Below, in pieces: positions 1-11,879 of a stretch of 64,000 nt of DNA. The stretch spans positions 773,143-837,142 of the forward strand of contig BQMF02000141.1 in the NCBI GenBank assembly GCA_027922465.2, in the 5' to 3' direction. The stretch comes from Turritopsis dohrnii. Taxonomy: Eukaryota; Cnidaria; Hydrozoa; Anthoathecata; Oceaniidae. Both the position numbers and the translations under genes were made by a program. The notes below the pieces were generated by a model, which was not told where the DNA came from, made no database searches, and was given only the letters and a program-made list of their open reading frames with translations. Position 1 is the first letter of the stretch. Every line of letters starts with the position of its first letter.

Positions 1-159
1 TTATCTTCAAATATTTGAAAAGGAAGGAATGGTGCTGCAGGAAAGCTTTTGTTGTCATCGTTCGACATTTTCTTCTTTTTCTTTAAGATCGATAAAGGCT
101 AAAATAGGAGAAGTGAATTCCTTTCAATTTTCAGGTGATCCAGCACACAAAACAATTAC

Positions 160-3100
160 CAAAAATAATGGAATAAGAAAAGTCAGAACATAAGCTTTTC
201 ACCACAGTGGCTGATTGTGTTCCATGATAATTTTCGGTTTTTAGAACTGCCAACGGTTTTCGAGTTTTCTTTACTGCTTGCTGCACACCACCAACATCTT
301 GTTGGAAGACTGGTGACGAAGTGGTAATCAAAGTGCATTGAACACTTTGATGGCATACAGATGGAGGTCGTAACGAACATTGAATCCCTTTGTCATCAAA
401 TTCTTTACTGTTCTCTACTTCATCCGCTGTTTGCTGGCTGGTAGATGACTGTGACGAAATCGTTTCGTTTTTCTCGAGCCGTACTTGAAGTTTTTTGTTC
501 CTTGTTGCGATCGGTTCGCATTGAACTCGAACGTTCTTTAACTGAATAATTTCCGTTTGCGTGGATACACTCACCATCGTCGATTCGTGGTTAAACATCG
601 GTCTTATATCGATCACAGTCTGGTCATTGGAACCAACACGATCTTGTTTTTGAATAAACTGCATGGATAGTGTCGTCATATAGTCTTGTAAATATGACAT
701 GCTTTGTTTCATTGTGTCCTCCATATTGACCAGCATTTCCACATCAGGAGTGTAGTTGACGTCATCGCCCTACATGAAAACACTGCACTGATGAAAGGTT
801 TAAAGGGTATGCAAAAGGTGTTAACGAAATTAGTAGGCTTGTCACGGCTTTAAAGGACATCTCAACATAGACTGAGTTTTAAAATCTCCTCTCGGCTATG
901 TTTTAAAATTACAATTATTAGTTTATGTTCATACTACATACGTGAAAGTTATTGTGAACGAAAAACAAATTCTAGTCAGTTTTAAGCATGAAAGTCACAC
1001 CTAAAATTTTATGATAACACGACTTTTAAAGACAGTCATCTATTGGTTGATTTGGTCATGACGTCACACACACCATTATGGTACAATATATAATAGCGAA
1101 TGTGCATCCCACTTTTATTTTAGAGTGACATATTTAGTTTAAATTTATGGTCAAGTTCTTCTTAGTTGCGCGTAAAACCACGCAGAGGCACCATTTGGAT
1201 TCGCCACATAATTTCACACAAAATATAAAAAACACATGGCGTGACGTCAGTTATTTTTTGCTATCACGGGGGAATCATTGCATTGCATCCCCAATCGAAC
1301 GTGACGTTTTTGGGGAAATATCTCGAGAACCAATAGGGATAACTGACGTTTTTTGGGGTCCGCGATACGGGTGATGGGGTGACGCAACAATTGGGCCTAA
1401 ATTTGTTTTGGTACTGCGGCTATGACGTCATTGATCGAGGATATCTCTTTAACGGTTGGTCATAGCGAAACGATCCCATACATTTTTTGATCAGTTTTTC
1501 GAGCTCTACAACATGGGTACACTTTTAAGTCGCGAATCCGTAATTAAAATTTTCGTCACGGGAGGAATGCGGTATTTGACACATCGTTTTCGAAGTTAAA
1601 CTTGGTAAAAAATTTTACCCGGGTTACTATGGTACAATATTTCCATGACAAGCTTAAAGGTTCACAATATCAGACATGCCATCCTCTCGCCATGAATGTT
1701 GTGCTCAGCAAGAGAAGCAAGTCGAATGCAGGAGTGTTCTGGTTAAGTTTATAAAAGACACCTGTGAAGGAGAGAAGATTTTCAACCTTTTGTTAGCTGA
1801 AATGATATAAAAAGGAAAAGATGATCAGGTGACTGAAATAATTTATTGAAAACATCAGAATGTAAGGAGAATCTTTGCAGCCTTATTGGACCTGAACTAG
1901 CCTGAAACTCCAAAACAATAATCACAAAACATATCGTAGTAATACTATTTCTACGGCTTGGAGAAGTGAAATAGGCTAAACTTTATCATGTAACCGGTTT
2001 GAATTCTTCCCCGATTAATTAATCATTGATTAATGTAAGAAAAACAATCAAACCTTTTAGACTTCCATTCATTAGGTTTTTTTTACCACCGTTGATAATA
2101 GACGAAGTATATTTCTTTTGGAAAAGCCTTTTTAAATTATTTACATCAGTAATTTTTGTTGACAAATGATATTCAGTTTATGGCCATCTCTAGCTCACAG
2201 TAAGCCATGCATTCTTTTACAATGAAAATGTACATGTTTTTAACGGTTCATCTAACCCAGCTCAACTTCATAGTCAATGAAAAATGAATGGAACTATAGC
2301 CCTTAAAACACATAAAAAGAATTTGCAATGATTTCAAGCATATATAAGCTATACACCTACAGATTGTGAATCACACATTAACTAGAATTACATATCTGAC
2401 TGGGTAGAGCGGTAATTCATTGAATAGGTTAGAATCACAGAATTAATACAAAGTATTGTAGGTAAATTGCTGTTAATGAAATAATGAGTGAAAGAAACTG
2501 TTACCACTAAGTAAAAACAATTCTGTTATCTCTATAGTTTCTTTTGTGCTTCTTTTCAATGCTATTGAAGCAGAAAATTGGAATATATTTTGCATCTTGA
2601 AAATATAAAAATGAATTCAGAGAACAGGGCTTATTCGGTTAAGAAAGGAAAAAATATTTTCTCACAAGAAGCATGGTTAGTCGTACAGAACTGATGAGTC
2701 AGCAGTATCCACTGTATGATCGGTATGATTTAGTAAGTTTGATTTTATTGAAAAAAAAAATATTTAACAACACACACAAGCACGACCACATAGTTTGAAA
2801 TAGTGGAACCTGTTATTCTAACAACCAATCCAACTGAGTAACGAAAGAGAAAGAGGTTTTGTCAAAACTCAAGGCTTCCCTTGGATGAAACAGACAGACA
2901 CAAAGAAATCTGAACAGAATTTGTTTACATAAAAGAGATTTGATGATGAGAAAAGTTTTGGTTCACTTTCTTTTTGAGTGACTAATATGTTTTAATATAG
3001 ACCAGCTTAGAATATAATCAACATGGCTTACAAATATTCTTCGTGGTTACCCGAACAAGATGAAAAAACATCTGATATTATAAATATGGATGAACCCTGC

Positions 3101-6100
3101 CCTCCTACATACTTTATAACAAAAAACTGCAAGATGATGTTCACGGATGCATATGTGATGGTGAAAAGCTTTTCTTACCTTTCCTGTGGATTGTTTAGAA
3201 AACTTTACAAATAATCTGACATGATTGTCTTACTAAACAATGCTACTCTTTATTTCAGGAGAAACTCACAGAAGAACAGATTGGAGGTATAATGATAGAT
3301 TTTGGAATGTTGAATTTCATTTGCTTGAGTTTCAATACAAAGTTGAAATAAAAAAAACAAAAAACAATTGTAATTATTGACATCATATTAGACTTTACCT
3401 GTGCTAAGAATATCGCAATTGCAATGAATGGTGTTGGTCAGACAAACAAAATGCTGCAACAAACTTACCATGCTAACCTCAATCAACTTTGTTTGAAAAC
3501 GTCACTTCTTGTGGTTACTATGGTTACTCTCAAGAAGTCGAACATGTTCAACATTGTTGATAGGAATGTCAAAAGATCTCAGAATTTTATAACTGTGCAG
3601 TGCACATCAGTCATTTTAGTATTATAAATAAGAGTTGAACATCATGCAAATAGTGTGAATACAGCCTACCCTGAAGACAGTAAAGAGGATAAAGATATAA
3701 AAGATTCATTTGTGTTTCTCTAATCAACAACACCTTTTGACAGTAAATCAAAAAATATTTCTTTATACTTAAAACAACTTAAATTTGAAAAGTGGAGTAA
3801 TAATACTATAAAATGTTATGGAAAAAATTAAAGTAGAATAAAACTGAATTTAGACTAAAAATTATTTTTTTTGAATGGGACCACTTTAGGTGAGACAATG
3901 CAAAAAAGAAAAAGAAAGTGAAATGTACCATTTGCAATCGTTCTGTTATAGAGTTCAGGGATGCTTTTATGGCATTTGATCGAGATAATAATGGCTTCAT
4001 CACAACAAAAGAACTAGCACATGTTCTAAGATCACTAGGCTTGAATCCAACTGAGAAAGAATTATGCAGATTGATCAATGAAGTGGATTACGATGGTATT
4101 GTTTGTTCTTATGATGTCTTGTCAAGCAATCATTATTACAATTTTGAACAATAATAAGAAAAAAAAAGGAAATAAGGTGTATTCTAAACATTATTTACCA
4201 TTTAGGTAATGGTAAAATTGATTTTCGTGAGTTTGTCAATTTAATGCTTTTGAATGGTGATCAAATAGCATGGAGTGATAACGACTTACTGGAAGCTTTT
4301 CGGACGTTTGATGTGGAAAATAAAGGTTATATTTTATCTGGTGAACTCAAATATGTGTTGTCACATATGGATGACGAAGTGATGACAAACATAGAGCTGG
4401 AAGAAATGCTCAACTTCTCAAAACTGAATACTAACAGGAAAATCAATTTTTGTGGTAAGTTATTTCCAGATAGTTCATTTAGAAGTGAATTAAATCTTTG
4501 TTATGATCAATTTTTACTTTTTGTTTGCATAGAATTCAAGAATCTTGCAAAACCTGAGTTGAAGATACACTCTCATGCATTGGAACAGCAGCAAAGAAAC
4601 AGAGGAAGAAAATTTTTGAACTAAAACATTCAATATGATGCTTACATGTTTCAGATTAGTTCCATTCTATTAGTTTTCATTCTGCATAAGTATAATTCTG
4701 AAACAGTACTTCTATCTTACTGACAACAAAATAATTTATAAATATTTTTGAGAAGAGATATTGATTGTCTTATGCTTCACCCGAAATAATGGTGCTTTGG
4801 AATAGCTTAAGGAAGGCCATGGAGTCAAAATAAATAAATTAGTGCAGATAACAAAATGGAAATTATTATCATATTAAAAATACATCCAAAAAAACACAAA
4901 AATACATACCTTATTACAACTGCATTTTAAGATAGCGTTCTGATAAACATTCAGTTTTTCTCTCATCCCAATACATTCCGATTGAAAGCCTAGTTTGGCC
5001 TTTTCAAATTCCTTTGCCTGGGATCGAGATTCTTCTGAAAATTTCAAAAAATAGCAAGTCAAAGGTTTTGTCTCAACTATCATCAAGACTGTTTAAACAT
5101 TAGCTAAGAGAAAATTAATGCGTCAAAGCAAATCTGATAAATTTTCAGAATTCTTTTGAGCATTTCCTTAGAAGTTTCCTTGAAGTCATAATTGCTGATT
5201 ATAAATTGAATCAGTATTGAATCAGTCGATTGTGTTCTTTGGTTAATAGTATTGCAATAGTTTTATTTTATTCAATTTCTACTTGTTAAAAGGATGTCAT
5301 CGATAATGACGGACAAAATGGTTTTATTTTCAAAGCATTTTGTTAAGTCCCAATTAACAGATTTCTCTCAAATTTGATATTTTCTGGTAAATTTACTGGA
5401 CAACAAAAGTCCATGTAAAGAAAAAGTCTTTAGAAATTTTGTTTTATATTAATCACTTGTAAACAGCAAGACAGCAAAATAAAATGAATGAACGAATACT
5501 ATGATTAATTTTCATTGTTCTTTTTCACCTTTCCATTTTGCATTTACCAACTTTGGTTAGAAAATGAAGGCTCCAGAAACATCAAAAATATGTTGTCAAG
5601 TGCTGACCTGGATAAACAGGGCTAATTAGCTAATTGATTATTCTGGTCTTATAAGAAACGTTACAAGAATTCGGAAAGCTATAATAACCTAGAAAATAAG
5701 TGCTTAAAGTAATTTTCTTTCAGGGTGTCCACAAGCAATTTTTTGCTGAAAGTATATTATTTTCCAGCTTTTCTAGCCTAACTTGTAAAAAATACCTTTT
5801 TTCCAGCTTTTCCAGCTTTTCCAGCCCCTGTGGACACCCTGTTTGTTATGAGTCAAGGCTGCAGATAGGTGCTGGACAATACCTGATAGAAATTGATATT
5901 TGACCGAGTTGAATCGATACCTGTCAGACATCTTGTCATACACATGGTATCAGAAACATGAAATAAAATTTTATACTTGAACAGACAAATAGAATTACCT
6001 AAAGCTCTTGCAAGTTCACGATTTTTAGCAAGAAAAGAATTTACATCTCGTACTGCCACAAGGTGATTTTGTTGACCTAGGAAAATAAGTGAAAATTAAG

Positions 6101-9100
6101 CAATGAAAAGATGGAATGATTATAAACTTGCAAGTAGATGATTATAATGAATGATATGTCAGATCCCACTTTTTAAGGTTTTTCACTATAGTGTGAATCT
6201 TGAACTAAAACATTAACATAAACTGTCATGCTATTGCAATTGCAGTTTATTGGGTGCAGAGAAACCTGAAACAACTAGGAAAGCTACAATAGAGAACTGT
6301 CAAACAGGCCTGACTTAAGATGCAAATGATTATCATGTGTCAATTTCTAATCAAGAGCAAGGCTGCAGTTTGTTTAAGGGATAAATAATATAATACAGTA
6401 CATGGTCACCTATCTGGAAAACCCATGGCATTGCGATACTTTATGGAAGCACGAAAAAAAAAAAAGCATATATTTCATGAAATGCCGTCATCTCGAAAAC
6501 TGTTTTATAAGAGATAAGCACGTTCAGGGGTGTGTGAGGGTGATTGCACATCACAGGGACGTATCCAGGGAGGATTTGATACCAGTAGACCGGTATTGGC
6601 GCCCAAACTCTCGCGCCCAAAAAAAGAAATTGCGGGAATTTTAAACTTTGAATATTAAAAACAATTTTTTAACGGTTATTTAATCTTATTTCTTACAAAC
6701 CTTCACATATAGGTCGTTTTATGCTATGATTTACTCCCAAAAACCTCTATAAAGCAGTCAACCCTACGTCCCATTTTGCTGTTGGATTGACGTATCAACT
6801 TTTGTTTTTCGCTCAATACTTCGTGCCCCATCTTCCACGCGTGTAAAAAATAAATTTTGTTTACTCTTTTCAGTAGATGCAAGAACAAAAATTAGTAATA
6901 ATGCATAGTTTCTATGCGAAGGATGTAATGGGGTACAGTACTTATATTCCAAAGAAGAATGTTTAACTAATTTTTCTGGCGAATAAAAATATTTACTATT
7001 GCATTCCTCCCTTCCTCTTGAAACACTTCCTGATGTGAGTGTTCATTATAAATTCCGCCATAATTTTCAGTAAGTAAAATATAGAAACCGGATGACTTCT
7101 TAAAATATCATTTCCCGCGTTGTGATAACACCTGGTCATTCAAATTGAATTGAAAAGTCTCTTGTTTGGATTTTAGTAGCTTTTTGAATACACTTTTGTT
7201 CAGTCGCATATCACCTGAGGTGGAAAGAAATTTCAACAGCCTTAACCTGAAAAATATAAACGAATGAAACAATAACACAGAATTTTTGACGCTGTAAACT
7301 TTGTAGCACATGCGCATCAGATTTAAAAACATTGGCAGAAATTGTTCACCGGCGCATGTGTGTGCATTGTGATCCAGGGTTCGAACTTGCGTGGGAGAAA
7401 TATTGATGTTTTCTTGTAACAAGGATTAAAAACAAAAAATATGACATGTCATACGCTAATTTTTAATGTCATTGTATGTCTGGAGAGTGCATTTTTAGAG
7501 CATCTGGAGGTACAGATTTCCAAACTTTTCATCTTGGCGCCAACCATGGTGGCGCCTTTGTGGGCCACTGCACTCCAATGTATGTACCGGTATGCCCCAA
7601 AAAACTCTGGATACGTCACTGCATCATTCAGTCAGTCATTTAAAAAATGTGTGTTCTTTGAAGAAACTGCATTGCCTCAATCACTTGAAAATATAATGCT
7701 AATCTATGGTAATGACTAAAGAAAGAGAGGAGATCATTTTAAGGGCAAGAGAAAACTACAAGGAAATATGAAAACGAAGATTATAGGGAGAGCCTGAATA
7801 GAAAAATAGAAATCAACAGAAAAAGATTTAAGCGTAGAAATTTGCATTCAGTAAGTCACAGGACAACATTGATCAATTACATATCAAATGCTTATAATGA
7901 TAGTGCTACCCAGATGTTTGTTAATACTTCTCAACTTCTTGCTAAACTTAAAACTTTTTTGTTCATTGTAGACGATCAGTGTTTAATAAACATACTGTAT
8001 TTCCAACTATACTACCTTTCAATAGACTGTCTTTTCTTTGCACAAGAGCATTCATAGAATTTTTGAAGATCTCTTGTGTAAGTCTATGTCACCAGAGTGT
8101 TTCTGGCAAAATTTTTCTGTGCACTTTGCACACATTATGTCACTAAACGTAAAGATTGTTACTTCTATCTGGTTGATATTTTTTTAAGACAAAGCCTGCA
8201 TAAGGAATGATCAACAAAGATAAACTGGAAACAAGAAGTTTGCCATAGTCAGGAAGCTAGCATAAACACTCCATTCTTTAATAGAAAGATCACATGCATC
8301 TTGTCTTTGTATAAAGACAGTAATAACAATCATTACACTCAAATACATCATTGTGATATGACAACATTATTGTTAATGTTTTTATTACAAGAATTTCACT
8401 TTCACTTTCACTTTCAGTTACATAGATTCTTTAACTAAAGGATAGTTCGACAATACTGATAAAGAAGAACTTGTATTTCAAATTTCAGCTCCATAGCATC
8501 AATTTTCTTCTTGAAACTGTGACGTCACGTACGTACAAGGTGATAAAGTAATTTAGTGATTGAACATTTATGATCATGATGCATGTGAATGATTGAAACT
8601 GATTAACCATTTACTTGTTTCTTTGACTAGTAGTTTAACAGAAACATGAGAAGATAGCCATTTGTGGGTTCATGTATTATGTTTAAGACAACAGGCGTAT
8701 CAACGTAACATAACATTCTAACATAAGAAGTAAAAAAATGTTTCTACTATACCAACTCCTTTTTGAATAAAATAGAACACATGTCTTTGTGTAGCAACAT
8801 GCGGCTCAAAGGCCTACTCGTACAACAAACAAATTCAATGTGAATCACACATATTAAATACCAAGTGACTAATAAATCCTCCCACAAATGAAACTAGGTG
8901 TTTTCTGAAATGATTTGCTAATTCTGCTACATCTTAGGGAGGGCCTGCATAAAGGTGTAAGTATTATTTTATGAATTCAAATTATCGTCATTGTTATTCT
9001 CAATGTCTGTGTTGTCCTTGAACTCTTCTTTCAGAAAAGCCTTAATTTCTGCTTAAGTATATTCAGATCATTAATGTATAGGCCATCGTATTCAGTGAAA

Positions 9101-10585
9101 ACTGAATCAGAACTGCTTTCAAAGCCTTTGTTCAGTTTGTCTGCACTGGATGACCTTTCACTGCAACTAACACTACCTCCATCCAAAGATACTTTGAATG
9201 GTTAGCTGTGGAGCTTATTTAGAGTGAAATAATAATTTTTGACAAATTTGAATAAAGTCATTTCATTTGTAAAAAAATGTTTTATTTCAGCCAAAGTTGT
9301 TTTTTGATGTTAATTCTCCTTTAAAAAAACATTTTCTGAATCAGAAATAAGAGATGGCAATGGAATTCTCTTTTGTTTTATTGTTCCATTTATTTAAAAC
9401 TAACTTTTCAATAACTGAATATTGTACAGTGGCTATTTCAGGGCTGCCACTCAAAAGCTTGAATGAAAATTTAGGACTTTTTAGGACATTTTAGGACAAT
9501 TAAGGCTGTTTTTTTTCTAGGATAAATCAGGAAAATTGACCCGAATTTCCCACTTAACTTTAGGACAAAGGTCCAAATTTTTGGGACACTTTGATTTTTG
9601 GCACTCAAATCAAAAATGTAAAAGAGTTAGCTAATTTATAAAAGTATGGAGAACTACTTTTAAAAGTGAAACAGAATGTGAAAATCATCTGTTTGCTGAA
9701 AAAATAGAAATAGAAAATATTTATTTAGGACATTTTAGGACTTTATTCCTTAAGATATATATTTCAATGAACTCAACAAATATTTATTACATGAACATGT
9801 TCTTATCTCTGAAACAATATTGTTATCAATCCTGCATTTAATTCCAGGTATGAATAAGATGCGAACAATCATAAAGAGTTTTCTTGAAAGCATGTAAATG
9901 CAAAAACTCAGTGTTTCTCTTAGAAGAATTCTCAATTCTCAATACTCACAGGAACTTTCATTCAATTGGACATTCTTCTTGCAAATGCTTTTATTCAAAA
10001 CACCTGAAGTCTTCTGAGTAAGTCGACCCTATAACAATCAGTATATGGAGATTGAATTAACTTTTTATAAAATGGTTTGGGAAAAAATCCAAGTGCCAAA
10101 GCTGCAAATCTGCAAATGCACACAACCATATGTTAGAGCATTCAAGCCTGGCTATTTTTATTGATTGGTATGGTGTATCAATGCTTTGTGAAATAAGAAA
10201 GTGCTATTTTTGATTTGGATAATGTAAAACAATGATAACGCAATTCATAATTCGCAATCTCAAATCGCTTAATTTGATCCCTGTTATACAGTTTAACCAA
10301 CATTTTAACATTGTGAAAAAATACCACCAAACTTTAAATAATAAAGACGAAAACATAGAGGATTTTTTATAAATGTCAAATATCAAAGCATAAAATCTCG
10401 GAGTTTTATGCTACCATTCTACTTACTTTAGTCTTTCGATATTGTATTTTTCGCCTTCTTTTGATTTCATAGTTATGGTTTATACCAGCGTTTTCCTGGT
10501 TTGTGATCAACAAACCAATGCTTGACTCTTCCATTTTTATTCTTTGTTCCAGCAAAGTTTCATTACCATCATTCTTGTTTATATA
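160..10585 (-). CDS. Shugoshin-like coiled-coil protein (partial; both ends uncertain)
   Basis: Five exons join in frame on the minus strand: 10427-10585, 9950-10028, 5999-6076, 4910-5034 and 160-769. All have GT-AG borders and the phases agree. The first encodes a basic stretch ([13 protein letters not shown]). The third and fourth encode a predicted coiled coil ([20 protein letters not shown] and on) that resembles the N-terminal coiled coil of shugoshins, which binds PP2A and protects centromeric cohesin. The last long exon is Ser/Thr/Gln-rich and carries TQT-like motifs (STQTE, KGIQCS, QSVQCT) of the kind bound by dynein light chain LC8. The start lies at or upstream of 10585. The end is ambiguous: exon 160-769 may splice to sequence at 98 and below and stop at 55-57, or leave the window by another donor. 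The shugoshin call rests on the coiled coil alone; another centrosomal or kinetochore coiled-coil protein is possible. The EF-hand gene at 3.0-4.6 kb lies on the opposite strand in the large intron. Confidence 0.5.
770..3022. other. Intron/intergenic stretch, no gene seen
   Basis: Apart from the Helitron relic at 1275-1565 I see only AT-rich sequence. It belongs to the large intron of the minus-strand coiled-coil gene. ATGGTACAATAT occurs on both sides of the relic (near 1078 and 1630), which may mark the edges of a longer old insertion. Confidence 0.5.
1275..1565 (+). repeat. Decayed Helitron subfamily-B copy
   Basis: Matches the body of unit 5 of the right-hand Helitron array and the copy at 53.1-53.4 kb: CCCCAATCGAACGTGACG, GGATAACTGACGTTTTTTGG, GTCCGCGATAC and GAGCTCTACAACATGGG occur in the same order. 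The hairpin and CTAG 3' end are missing, so this is an internal relic. Confidence 0.7.
3023..4624 (+). CDS. Calmodulin-like EF-hand protein
   Basis: Five exons (3023-3160, 3259-3286, 3952-4095, 4206-4454, 4533-4624) join in frame to a 216-aa protein. After an N-terminal extension of about 46 residues the product reads like calmodulin: [15 protein letters not shown], then loop 1 [12 protein letters not shown] and loop 2 [12 protein letters not shown], both with all calcium-ligand positions. Loop 3 ([12 protein letters not shown]) is altered and loop 4 (around NTNRKINF) has lost its ligands, so calcium binding probably rests with the N-lobe. The tail is basic and Gln-rich ([14 protein letters not shown]). 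Phases at all four introns match; the second exon is only 28 bases. It lies within an intron of the minus-strand shugoshin-like gene. It is a divergent calmodulin relative; its partner cannot be read from sequence. The first exon is the least certain part. Confidence 0.82.
5721..5841. mobile_element. Short hAT-like MITE
   Basis: A 121-bp element has matching ends CAGGGTGTCCACA and TGTGGACACCCTG. The interior is a run of CCAGCTTTTC-type short repeats. CAGGG termini are typical of hAT-superfamily elements. The 8-bp flanks (TTTTCTTT and TTTGTTAT) are only partly alike. It lies in an intron of the minus-strand coiled-coil gene. Confidence 0.65.
6554..7621. mobile_element. Possible non-autonomous hAT-like element
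   Basis: CAGGGACGTATCCAGGG at 6554 and CTCTGGATACGTCACTG ending at 7621 are imperfect inverted repeats enclosing about 1.07 kb. The interior has GGCGCC-containing inverted stretches and no recognisable transposase. No clear 8-bp target duplication is seen, so the edges are provisional. Confidence 0.45.
7622..9949. other. Non-coding stretch with an unclassified TTAGGAC repeat
   Basis: No gene is seen. A short (CTTTCA)n run lies near 8397. TTTAGGACATTTTAGGAC-type words recur at about 9470-9560 and again near 9724-9745 in the same orientation, suggesting an old repeat unit. Otherwise AT-rich. Confidence 0.4.
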
Positions 10586-10954
10586 CTGAAAGACAAGCAG
10601 AGAAACAAAGTGACCATCAATAGATAGGCAGAGATTCAAACTTTCAAGAAGGCCTAAGTTCATTTTATGAAAAATGAAACTTATATTTTTTTGGATCCTT
10701 TAGTCACAATCAGTTTTTTTAAGATCACAACAATCAATATTTTAGTTATTTTAGGGAGTTTCAAAAAGGTTTTTGAATTTAGTTAAAAATTAATGTTAAA
10801 TATTAAAAAGCACCAAGTTCGTTTCAACAGTTCAACAGTTTGTGTCAGTATAACACTGGTTAAAAAAGTATAAATTGTAATGTGCAATTTGTAATCACAA
10901 CATGTCTAAATAATACTTAATTAACTCTCTAATAACACTTTTTCTTAAACCATC

Positions 10955-11290
10955 TTAATTAAGTATAAAATTTGTATTTTGCTTTATATTGACCAAATTA
11001 GGTATAATCATGAAAAGATCAAATGATCTCAAACGCTTTAAGTGTGTGACACACACATTTTGGTTATCACACTCTCTAAATTTTTTTTTGAAATTCCTTA
11101 TCTGAAATAAAAATTTTGTGGAATATTCAAGTGTTTTCTTCAAATCTTCAAATTTGCTACTTTTCATACTGCTTCCATCAATAAAATTTGAGTGCATTTT
11201 ATTGTACAAAATTTCAAAAAGTTCTCCGGTATGCCAACCAAAACTGCTGCTTATAAACCTCACACACATTTTATTTTTCAACGTTGGCAT
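10955..11290 (-). CDS. Hypothetical small protein
   Basis: An open frame of about 111 codons begins at an ATG (MPTLKNKMCVRF) and ends at 10955. The product is Lys/Phe-rich with no domain I recognise. It lies just upstream of the first visible exon of the shugoshin-like gene on the same strand. It could be an independent short gene, an exon of that gene's 5' part, or chance in AT-rich DNA; no splice evidence links it. Confidence 0.22.
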   Translation of the reverse strand: MPTLKNKMCVRFISSSFGWHTGELFEILYNKMHSNFIDGSSMKSSKFEDLKKTLEYSTKFLFQIRNFKKKFRECDNQNVCVTHLKRLRSFDLFMIIPNLVNIKQNTNFILN

Positions 11291-11624
11291 TCTCTGTAAC
11301 ACTGTTTTTGGGCAGGGGAGAGGTGCATCATCTTTGAAATTGAAAACAAAAAGTTTTTGCCTGGGATACTACAGACCATTTTTGTTTTTAATTATGTAAT
11401 TTAAGAATGACAAAAAAAGTTTGTATAACACTTTCCCCTCGCTCATGTATCGTTTCTTTTCAAAAACGATGCAAATGTCATTGTTTGAAAGCTATCTATA
11501 ATACTATCATATTAAAAATAATGAACTATTATTATGATTTATGTAGGGTTGCAGTCTACTGATGTCAGCAGTTGGAACAATAATAAGAAATTGGTCTCTG
11601 AACGAAGTTCTTGCTTTTCATATT

Positions 11625-11761
11625 TAAACAAGATGTCTTTCTTATTCTATTATTAGTTAAGAATGTGGTTTCTAAGGAAACAAAAGAAAATATTAAAATA
11701 CAATAAAATGTTAACGCAAGTCCAATGACAACATGAACACCCAGTATGCAAGTATCCTACA
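11625..11761 (-). repeat. 3' LTR of the Ty3-type element
   Basis: 137-bp direct repeat, identical by eye to 16556-16692 at a constant offset of 4931. The adjacent purine tract (11762-11772 on the plus strand) marks it as the 3' LTR. Confidence 0.95.
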
Positions 11762-11879
11762 TCTCCTCCCCAGATTACCAGTCGATAACACCGTAATCGG
11801 CCAACAAAAACAACAACATAAGCAACAAAAGAAGTCCACCATAACCAACCAACATAAACATATTATCCACCGTACTCAA

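Noticed and set aside
7441..7719. Plus-strand 92-codon frame
   Set aside because: It runs across the right end of the hAT-like element and has no domain; likely chance.
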